This document shows, piece after piece, positions 33,003 through 42,113 of a DNA stretch of 64,000 nucleotides (positions are counted from its first letter, which is position 1; each line of letters starts with the position of its first letter). The notes beneath the pieces were generated by a model that saw nothing but the letters and a program-made list of their open reading frames with translations, was not told the origin of the DNA and made no database searches. Made by a program: the position numbers and the translations under genes. The stretch spans positions 62,001 through 126,000 of the forward strand of contig JAFEMH010004880.1 of the NCBI GenBank assembly GCA_022495995.1. The letters are read 5' to 3'. The stretch comes from Adenophora triphylla var. japonica (Eukaryota > Streptophyta > Magnoliopsida > Asterales > Campanulaceae).

Positions 33003-33498
33003 GTGCCACCAAGGAGCAACGTCAGGGACGAGGTGATTAGCTTTTACCCAAAAAAGCTAGCAACTAATATGGCAGCTAGAGAGCAAGTTCTCGTCATCCC
33101 AGGGCTCATTGATGGCTCCTGCTGAGCTGCGATTTCCTACTGCTAGAGTAACCTTCTTCGATCAAGAACAGAACGACACTAGCAGATTGATCGACTTAGA
33201 TTTAATCGACGAGAAGCGAGATACAGCTTACCTTCGAATGGTCAACTACAAGCAGCGAACCAAGAGTTACCACGACAGGAAGGTGAAGACAAGATCATTC
33301 CAACTGGGTGACCACGTACTAAGGAAGATCGAGGCAACAGGAAGGAGAACCCAACAGAATAAGCTATCTCCTAACTGGGAAGGTCCTTATATTGTTACTC
33401 GAGTCATCAAAGAGGGGACTTACATGATCGCTCATCCAGATGGTGAAGAGTTGAAGCATCCATGGCACGCCACTCACCTTATCAAATACTATTTCTAG
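33003..33498 (+). pseudogene. pol: R1 pol remnant: protease stub fused to integrase C-terminus
   Basis: A short segment with ATNMAAREQVLVIPGLIDG (just upstream of the protease active site in R2) runs at about 33118 into MAPAELRFPTARVTFFDQEQ, the integrase C-terminal region. It ends HPWHATHLIKYYF at 33498. Protease, RT, RNase H and most of integrase are missing; R2 has about 3.7 kb more here. The surviving tail has no internal stop. Confidence 0.88.
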
Positions 33499-33624
33499 TT
33501 CAAGTTTAAAGTTAAAGCAGTTTCCGAGTTTGAATTTGTCATATGTTCTAGCTTTCCATTTGATGTAAGCATGTTCCTACTTCAATAAAAATCGCAGTTC
33601 TATTCGACCAAACATTGTGTTACA

Positions 33625-33918
33625 CTAATTTCAACAAGCTCGACTCTTAGTCAGCTTCGTTTTAACAAGCTCGATTCTTAATCAGCTCTGTTCTTTTAAC
33701 AAGTCCGACTCTTAGTCGACTTTGTTTCAACAAGCTCGACTCTTAGTCAGCTTCATTTTAACAAGCTCGATTCTTAGTCAGCTTCGTTCCCTTAACAAGT
33801 CCGACTCTTAGTCGACTTCGTTCTAACGAGCTCGACTCTTAGTCGGCTTCATTCCAATTAGCTCGATTCTTAATCAACTTTGTTCTCTTACCAAGTCCGA
33901 CCTTAGGTCGACTTCGTT
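33625..33918. repeat. R1 3'UTR minisatellite (about 36-bp units)
   Basis: About eight units alternating AACAAGCTCGACTCTTAGTC with AACAAGTCCGACTCTTAGTC and ending GACTTCGTT or CAGCTTCGTT. Each unit is itself an imperfect palindrome (AAGTCCGACTCTTAGTCGACTT-like). It continues after S at 46634-46760 in degraded form; the same array lies downstream of R2 pol. Confidence 0.9.
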
Positions 33919-33923
33919 CTAAT
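33919..33923. repeat. Target-site duplication of S, left copy (CTAAT)
   Basis: Repeated at 46629-46633. The target lies inside the R1 minisatellite. Confidence 0.9.
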
Positions 33924-34151
33924 TGTGATGATGTGCCAATTTTTCCGAAAGGACTTTGAAATTTTCGTTTCTTTGAAAACCAATCGAAAAAAAAACCGGA
34001 GTCGCCACACCATTTTTGTTTTAAGGGCCAAAACTTTGAAAAATGCCCGAGATTAGAGATTTGGGTTCGGAGGTCACGTTACACGCCGGGAAGGACGTTA
34101 GTGTGCACCCGGAATGCCTCGTAAAACGAGTCTTCCAAGCTAAAAACCATT

Positions 34152-34186
<35 letters not shown>

Positions 34187-34772
34187 TTGGCCAAAATAAG
34201 TTGAAACTGAGGAAAGTAAAAATTGGGAATTTTTTATTAGACTTTGGACAGATCCCATGATTTTTGGTTTGATTTTTGGGTTGAGTTTTGGTACTCAAAA
34301 GATTTTTGGAAGTTGGAAACCATTTCTGCCAGAATGAAAAAGGCAGTGGACACTTGACTTTGAAATGGATTTAAGGGCTTCAAAACTTCATAATATGAGA
34401 AAACTCAGAGAATGAAAGTTGTTTCAGACACCTCAAATAAGATTTCTGTGAAAGAATTTTTCATTTTGGAGATGATTTGAGGACCCAAAACCTTCTGTAA
34501 ATCTCAGATTTGAAATCTGGACTTCCAGAGACTGATGAACTGACCTTTAAAGGAAAATTTGAAAAAAGGGAGTTTTACTCACGCAAAAAATAAAGTAAAA
34601 ATATTTATAGAAATCTCTGGATGTTGTCTACAAAAAGTGTTTTGTAGTCAATACCAAATTCCAAGTTTATCTGTGTCCAAAAAATTAGACCATGGACTGG
34701 GGTCTTAGAAAATTGCTACTGGACAGCAACTTCTCAAGAAGGAAAACATGATTTTAAAGGGGGTTTTGCATC

Positions 34773-34777
34773 CATGC
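34773..34777. repeat. Target-site duplication of C1, left copy (CATGC)
   Basis: Repeated at 37505-37509. Confidence 0.93.
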
Positions 34778-35314
34778 TGTTGTGAAATTGGTGCTCCCCG
34801 TTTGCAATCAACACAAAGAAATTCACACACCCACACGTACAAGAAAGAAACAATCACACACAAGAACACAAGAGTTGTTTACCCGGTTCATTCACCAACT
34901 CGTGAACTACGTCCGGGGGCAATTGCCAAGCCAATATGTTATTAGTCTCTCTAATATGTTGCTACAATTCACAAAACTGTTCTAGGTCGGATCTATGTTT
35001 ATATAGTAACACAAAGAAGCCCTAAATCTAATTTAAGAAGAGTTCTAACCAAATAAGGAAGCAAATCAAGTCCCGTAATTTTCGCCGCCTTGAGGCGCCC
35101 GCCTCAAGCCTTCCATGCGGCCGCCTCGCGTTGGCAAAACCTCGGCCACCTGCCTCGGCCCTTGAGGCGCCCGTCTCGGCTCCTCCATGCGCCCGCCTCA
35201 AACCAAGCTAGCCAACGCCCAAAAATTCTTCTCGGTTTGAACTCCTTGATCACACCAAACTCTTCCGACTTAGTCTCCACTTCTTCCTTGTAGTTTTAGG
35301 ATCCAATCCCAACA
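34778..35314 (-). repeat. C1 3' LTR
   Basis: 537 bp, matches 36968-37504 with a few substitutions. Contains CTTGAGGCGCCCGCCTCAAG at 35089-35108. Confidence 0.95.
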
Positions 35315-35505
35315 ATCTCCCACCGGAGACTAAACTAACAAACATAGAAACACCCATCAACTCCCACCACGGAGTAAAGACCTTCGAACACATTTTCCCC
35401 TCCATATTGGCTTGACACTACCACACATCTCCTCAAGTACTAAGGCGAGTTGAAACCAAGCGACGTTTCAACCTCCCCGTGTTAGATCGTTCTTGCCTCC
35501 CCAAA

Positions 35506-36910
35506 TCAGCTTCTACCTTGATTTCTCCCCGCAAGTCTAACTTCGCCTTCTCCCTCCGCACTCCACCTTCCTCGCAATGCCTCCCCTTGAAACTTGGACA
35601 CACCTTGTTTCTTGCATCGACTGTTTTTGGTCTGAAACCGCTCTCTGTTAGGGCCCTTGGACATCCACACCGCGTTGATCAACTTTGTGTCCTCCCCAAC
35701 ATACCGTTTCTTGATGTCTCCCCCTTTTACACCAACAAAGCCGGTTCTTAAGCCTCTTGCTCCCACCGGAACGAAAACCGACATTGTAGGTAGAGTACAA
35801 CGTCTTCCCTTAACCCCATGAGCCAACACCTTAGCCCCTTTTGTGACTTCCCAGAGACCCACCAATGAAAGAAACACCATACCCTTCACCGTCAAGTTGT
35901 CCCACGTAAATCACCCTCCTCCTCAAATCCGAACATGCATCACGTCGTGTAGTTGTAAAACAGCCCCGTTAGGTGTCTTCATCATTACATCCCCTTACCT
36001 TTGATCTTCAATGGTTGACCATCACCAAGATAGAGAACCCCAAAATCTCCGGTTTTGTAACGCCTCATTGATTCCGCATCCCCACTAGCATGACAAGAAG
36101 CTCCGTAATCCAACACCCAATCTTCACCCGATCGCTCCTCCCCTAGGATTAATACATCACCACCATCATCCACCACGTGCGCACACCACCACTTTTTCCC
36201 GACAATCATAACCGATGTGCCCCAATTCACCACAATTGTAGCACTTGACCTTTTTCCCTTTAGGTCCACCCCTTTTTCTCTCCACTCTAAGTGCAGCCCC
36301 ATCTACGGACGATTCTCCCCTTTTCTCCTTCCTTCGCAACTCCTCTTGCAGGCCGAGATCTCTAACCTCCGTATACACCAATCTTTGTTTTTCGACGTAC
36401 TAATCGTTGTGACAAGAACCTCCCAACTATCGTGCAATGATTTTAGAAGAAAACAAGCTAGCACTTCATCGGAGAAAGTAATATCAACACTTTTCAATTG
36501 GTCCACCATACCTTTGAAATTGCCGATATGACTTGCCGCCGTTCCGCCCTCTCGACATCTTCGCATTCGCAAACCTCTTTATCAAATGCACCTTATTGAT
36601 ATTCGACGGCTTCTCATACATGTCCGACAGCCGTTTGTAGCAACTCCACCGTTGTCTTGGCCTCCATAGCGTTCCGTGCAACGTCGTCGGTTAGGGCACT
36701 CCTTACCGCTCCTAACGCCTTCCGATCCAACGTCTCCCAATCTCCTTGTGACATGTCTTCGGGCTTCTCCTTCAAGGGCTTATGAAGATCCTTACAATAA
36801 AGGTAGTCTTCAATCCTTGTCTTCCAAAACGTAAAATTCACACCGCTGAATTTCTCGATTTGGGTCTTCATCTTGACTGCTTCACCAAAATCCCCAAGAA
36901 CGCGATTCAA
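35506..36910 (-). pseudogene. gag: C1 gag and protease start
   Basis: Copia gag read in broken frames from 36910: MKTQIEKFSGVNFTFWKTRI and KPLKEKPEDMSQGDWE (UBN2-type gag N-terminus), then LSDMYEKPSNINKVHLIKRF and FSDEVLACFLLKSLHDSWE. A zinc knuckle CYNCGELGHIGYDC (CX2CX4HX4C) follows at about 36275. The protease motif WVLDYGASCHAS (about 36100) has Tyr in place of the Thr/Ser after Asp. The frame 35895-35506 contains LWEVTKGAKVLAHG, a segment typical after the copia protease, then sequence I do not recognise. Confidence 0.8.
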
Positions 36911-36967
36911 AATTAATCAACTAATGAAAGAATTTTGAATCCACCAAACCAAAGCTCTGATACCAGT

Positions 36968-37504
36968 TGTTGTGAAATTGGTGCTCCCCGTTTGCAATCA
37001 ACACAAAGAAATTCACACACCCACACGTACAAGAAAGAAACAATCACACACAAGAACACAAGAGTTGTTTACCCGGTTCATTCACCAACTCGTGAACTAC
37101 GTCCGGGGGCAATTGCCAAGCCAATATGTTATTAGTCTCTCTAATATGTTGCTACAATTCACAAAACTGTTCTAGGTCGGATCTATGTTTATATAGTAAC
37201 ACAAAGAAGCCCTAAATCTAATTTAAGAAGAGTTCTAACCAAATAAGGAAGCAAATCAAGTCCCAGAATTTCGGCCAGCTTGAGGCGCCCGCCTCAAGCC
37301 TTCCATGCGGCCGCCTCGCGTTGGCAAAACCTCGGCCACCTGCCTCGGCCCTTGAGGCGCCCGCCTCGGCTCCTCCATGCGCCCGCCTCAAACCAAGCTA
37401 GCCAACGCCCAAAAATTCTTCTCGGTTTGAACTCCTTGATCACACCAAACTCTTCCGACTTAGTCTCCACTTCTTCCTTGTAGTTTTAGGATCCAATCCC
37501 AACA
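36968..37504 (-). repeat. C1 5' LTR
   Basis: On the minus strand GC-rich palindromes (37279-37390) lie about 85-200 bp upstream of TATATAAA (37188-37195). Confidence 0.95.
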
Positions 37505-37509
37505 CATGC
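37505..37509. repeat. Target-site duplication of C1, right copy (CATGC)
   Basis: Pairs with 34773-34777. Confidence 0.93.
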
Positions 37510-38087
37510 TTGTCCCCATTTCCCTAGGTTTTGATTAGTGATCACTTGACATTTTAGTGGTGAATCAACTATATCAAACCATCCTTGGGGTACATTAGGA
37601 CTAAGCACTTCATTTGCTTGGGAAGGGGAATTTTATCCTTTGAAAAAAGAGATTTGATGTATGAAAATGATTTTTAGGGTTTTGAAAATGTGTTTTCTTT
37701 GCAAGTAAGTAAGAACACTTTAAAAATAATGTTGATCCTTGTAGAAGATCATCCATGGAGATGAACTTCCATGGTGATCTTCTTGGATCTAAGACAAGAA
37801 GATGAACAAACTACATTTTGAAGTTTGAAAATGCATGCATGAATGAAGGAGTTTAGGGTAAGGAGAAGGAGGGTTTACCAATCTTCTTTGTGTTTTGAGT
37901 TTTAGGCTTGAATGTAAGAGTGTTTGAGGCTTGAATATGAGAGTGTTTGAGTGAGTGTGATTTTGGGTGAATAGTTGAGAAAAAGGTGACAATTCTAGAG
38001 AATTCTCACTGTTTTCTCTCTATTTTTGCCAAGGTGCAGTTGTGAAAAATGTTTCTTCTCCTTTATTTCTGAGACTGAAGGCCTCAA

Positions 38088-38124
38088 TTTATAGCCCTCT
38101 GAAATTACAATATCATCCGCGCGG
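38088..38124 (-). promoter_or_regulatory. S LTR core promoter: CCGCGCGG box plus TATAAA
   Basis: CCGCGCGG at 38117-38124 and TATAAA at 38088-38093 on the minus strand, with ACCATCCGCGCGGA identical to the sequence upstream of antisense ORF A. Confidence 0.68.
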
Positions 38125-38269
38125 ATGGTTCCCCCGGCAAATAAGGCACTGTTCATTAATTGCAGCTGCAGGCTTTGGACACAAAGAATATTTTCAAAAA
38201 AATTCAAACTGATTATGTTTTTCAGCTTGCTAATTCGGGTTTTTTCTATTTCTTTTGCTTTTTGAGATT

Positions 38270-38274
38270 CTTTC
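38270..38274. repeat. Target-site duplication of C2, left copy (CTTTC)
   Basis: Repeated at 46482-46486. Confidence 0.93.
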
Positions 38275-39632
38275 TGTTGGTGTTATGCCCTAGGCCTATG
38301 ATTGATAGACTTATGTGTTGACATTATTTATTATTATATGAGATGTTTATTATTTGATTATTATATGTTTTGTATATTTGTTTATAATAATCTCTGTCCC
38401 TAATTATTAAGAGAATAAATTAGTATAATTATCAATGGATAATCATATGATGATTATATGCATAAGAGATGCACATTGAAATTATGGGTACTTGTTAGAG
38501 AACAAGTGACTGGACATGACCCGCATGAGATTTATGTCATGGTCAAATGTCATACTTAAATCTCATACGGTTACTTCATTTATTTCCTAGACCTAAGATT
38601 ATCGTAACCTTACATATGATGAAAGTCATGTTTGATTTTAGTCAAACGATATCTTAACACGATATCTATAAAGACTATCATTGGCATGATCGGATTCATG
38701 ATGGGAAGGATGATAAGTCAAGAAGGAATTTGTCCCTCGGAAGAGAGATGTTATGCTTGGGCCCCTCGATGAGTGATAATGATGAAAGTGTATGGCCTTA
38801 CCCCAATGTGATTGGAATTATCATTATACTCAAAGAATCGAGAAAACATTGAACAATAACAAGTTGACAAGGACCATGACTTGTGTTCAATATAACATCG
38901 TGAGACAAAGGGATAAATGGAAGTACACCATTGGAAACGTGAACTCTTACGTTGCATTATTTGGGTAGACATAATGGCTTGCTAGAGTCCGCTTATGTCT
39001 TATGAGGTTCGATATGATCGAACTCATTGCCAACATAATGTAATCCTATTGGGTCACACACAACTAGAATGAATTGGTTAAACCGGAGGAAGAATAGTTG
39101 AGAGTTTACGTATACGGCTATATATACCGCGCGACATATTAAGCCAATGGCTTAATATACCGCGCGACATAATAGGCCAAGACGCGGTTTGATTGACTGT
39201 CTCTCCTAATACGATTAGGAGAGGTATTCCTACTATTATAATATAAATACGGGGTTACGTCGGACCTAAAGGTCAGCCGAAATTTTTCAAGCAAAATTCA
39301 TAATTAAATACTCTCAATATTCTTCAAGGTTTAGATCTAGCAATCATCAAGAAATTGTTCTTGGATTCATTCAAAGGTGTGGATACCGAAAGAGGGTCTT
39401 CGCTCGTTCATCGATCAAGGCCTAGAGTTCAAGAAAGTTGAAGAACGAAGTTTGTGATTCGATATCACATAATCAAATCGTTCGATAGCTCAAGACCGGA
39501 AAGCGTTTCAAGGTTGGTTTAATTCTATCTCATAGGTATTCAAATTAATCGTATAGAACGGATCCTAGGGCTTATTGGGTTTTATGTTTTTAATGCTTAA
39601 TTCCGCTGCGCATGGACCCGTAAAACCCAACA
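38275..39632 (+). repeat. C2 5' LTR
   Basis: 1358 bp. Two copies of CCGCGCGACATA(T/A)TA(A/G)GCC at 39127-39145 and 39160-39178 bracket the palindrome ATTAAGCCAATGGCTTAAT, about 65-115 bp upstream of TATAAATA (39242-39249). Confidence 0.95.
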
Positions 39633-39633
39633 G

Positions 39634-39645
39634 TGGTATCAGAGC
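39634..39645 (+). other. C2 primer-binding site (initiator-Met tRNA)
   Basis: TGGTATCAGAGC, one base after the LTR; the standard copia PBS. Confidence 0.9.
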
Positions 39646-41133
39646 CCCGTTCGTATGATTAAGTTTGAATTAACATGCTAGATTTAAGATATAAATTGTT
39701 TATATGCTTATTGCATGTTTTGTTTGCGATAGAATTTTTAATTGTTTATGTGAAACAATGTGAAAATCGTTTTCGAATTATGCTGAATTAAATCTGTAAA
39801 AATGATGTTTTACGTGATTTAATTACATGTAATCTGTATTGGTTCGAATCTGGAAATTCCTGTAACCTGGCTACTTTGGTCGCGCGACATATTGAGCCAT
39901 GTGGAATTCGTGTTAAGCGGCTGTTAGGTCGCGCGACATATCAAGCCTCGGGCTGATGTTGTCACGCGACATAATAAGCCAAACCAGGCGTAATCGGTTT
40001 GTTCAATTTTTCTGCTATTCTGTGATTGTGTTTACAATCTGATATGTTGATATGAAAATCTGGATGTTATAAAATTGAGTTTATAAGTCCGCGATAGATT
40101 GATTCATTGATATACATGATTAATTGATTAAAATATGTTTTTAATAATTATTGCAATGTATATGAAAATCTGGATGTTATAAAATTGAGTTTATAAGTCC
40201 ATGCTAGATTGATTCACTAATATGCATGATTAATTGATTAAATTATGATTTTAATAATTATTGCAATGCATGTTTTATTTGTTCTTACATGTTAAGAATA
40301 TTTTTTTAAATTAGATGTTTAGTTGAAACATGATATTTAGTTTCCTAATATGTTTAGATTTAGACATTGTAAATTTTGGATCTTATGATTGTTTATGGAA
40401 ACAAGTCATAAATACGCGAAATTTAAAAGGAAACTGATTGTTTATAAAAGGTAGGGATTATGTTGCCTAATCAGAGTTGATTTCTAATTATGCATGTCTA
40501 GGAGAGTTATGTCAAAGGAAGAGTTGGTACTTAAGAAGTCCTTGTGGCTCACCTATCTTCACAGGGAACTTACACAGTGCATGATTTTGACTATCTTTTC
40601 CGACATGCTTATAATCTACCTTTAAAGAACCTTCATTTAACTTTTAAGTTCTTTATGCCAATTCATGATTAAAAACACTTGAGACCATTCGGATAGTTTT
40701 GGGTGGGCTTGCCATAGCAAGGTGCTTTGATTCTATTCGAATGCGAGCAAGATGAGGAAATGGTGGTTCCTATACGTTTTAAAGTGAATGAACTTAATTG
40801 GGTTATCAAAATGGTTTTGGACCCAAGGCATAAGATGAGATTAAAATATGCCTAGACATATGATGTCTTGAATTGATCTCATAAAAGATCTAAGAATCAT
40901 ATATGTGATATGATTGATGTTTTCTACCTAATTAATTTAATTTTGAGCGGTTTGCCATAGCAAACTTGAAATTGAATTAAAGTTGGATCTTAGCCCATTA
41001 AATGTATATTATGCTTATTTGCATTTGAAGGTGTATAATTTAGTGGGAGCATTTATTTAAATGCACTATACTTCTCATATGATATGTTTACTTATATGTG
41101 TTCATATTTTATGTATATCTTTTTGTAGAATAA
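39646..41133 (+). other. C2 leader between PBS and gag
   Basis: 1.5 kb, A/T-rich and non-coding. Three further copies of the LTR motif CGCGCGACATATNNAGCC lie at 39881-39898, 39930-39947 and 39963-39980. An approximately 120-bp direct repeat with ATGAAAATCTGGATGTTATA occurs at about 40050 and 40160. Confidence 0.75.
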
Positions 41134-41990
41134 ATGGCATCAAACAATAATCACTTTTCATCGCGATCCGTCCTTGAGAAGGAAAAGTTGGAAGAGAATG
41201 GTACAAACTATATGGATTTGATACGTAGTTTGAGAATTGTTCTCAAACAAGAGGAGAAACTGTACGTTCTCACCGAACCTATTCCACCCGAACACGTCGC
41301 CAATCTTTGCTAGGGCAATAAGGGAACAATATACGAAGCACAAGCGTGACTCTACAGATGTTAGTTGCCTTATGCTCTCCGCCATGTGCAAGAGTCTTCA
41401 AGAATCTTGAGCACTTGGGGACGATCGACTTAAACAATCGGGTGATGGAAATGTTCCAAATTCAAGCTAGGCAAGAAAGGTACAACACGGTTGCGGCCTT
41501 GACCTCATGCAAGATGAGTGAAGGACAAGCTGTTGGTCCCCATGCTCTCAAGTTAAAGGGCCACATTGAGCATCTTGAAAGGCTCGGTTTTCCAATTAGC
41601 CAAGAGTTGGCTACCGACATAATATTGAATTCATTACCTAAAAGTTTTAGTCATTTCATAATGCACTATAACATGGGTGGAATGAATAGAAACCTTTCCG
41701 AGTTAGTTCAAATGTTGACTCTTTGCGGAAACCAAGATTGTCGAGAAGAAACCGATCAAGTGCTAATGGTTAACAAGGGGAAAGGGTTCAAGGGTAAAGG
41801 AAAAGCAAAGATTGCTAATCCTAAGGCAAAGGTTGCCAAGCCCAAAGAGGCTTCCAAGCCTAAAGAGGCTAAGCCTAAGTCCCAAGAGGACGCTTAATCT
41901 GCTTCCATTGCAATGAGATTGGACATTGGAGGAGAAACTGCGCAAAATACAAGGAAGCACCGAAGAAGAGCAAAGGAGTTGCTTCAACTT
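41134..41990 (+). pseudogene. gag: C2 gag
   Basis: Starts at ATG 41134 (MASNNNHFSSRSVLEKEKLE, LRIVLKQEEKLYVLTEPIP), stops at TAG 41311 and, after a frameshift, continues at 41346-41897 with ARQERYNTVAALTSCKMSEG, LKGHIEHLERLGFPIS and ILNSLPKSFSHFIMHYNM. These are the copia gag core segments. A Lys/Pro/Ala-rich repeat tail follows, and then in the next frame a zinc knuckle CFHCNEIGHWRRNC (about 41899-41940). The protease active site is not clearly preserved; SSSWVLDTDVELT near 42020 is its probable relic. Confidence 0.85.
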
Positions 41991-42113
41991 CAGGTATCTT
42001 TGTTATAGATATATTTCTATCTACTTCTAGTTCTTGGGTATTGGATACGGATGTGGAACTCACATTTGTTTAAATGTGCAGGGGTCTAAAGAAACGAAGG
42101 ATGCTTAAGGAAG

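Larger units (their letters stand above)
34778..37504 (-). mobile_element. C1: small Ty1/copia element with gag and protease only
   Basis: LTRs 34778-35314 and 36968-37504 (537 bp each, TGTTG...CAACA, nearly identical) flanked by CATGC. On the minus strand the PBS TGGTATCAGAGC (36954-36965) matches initiator-Met tRNA priming and the PPT is GGTGGGAGAT (35315-35324). Internal DNA of about 1.65 kb encodes gag, a zinc knuckle and a protease active site; integrase, RT and RNase H are absent. Confidence 0.93.

Noticed and set aside
35479..35751. Plus-strand frame in C1
   Set aside because: Opposite to C1 gag-pro, no domain; the region is a decayed copia interior.
39634..39645. tRNA-like sequence
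   Set aside because: It is the 12-base primer-binding site complementary to initiator-Met tRNA, not a tRNA gene; the same applies to 36954-36965.
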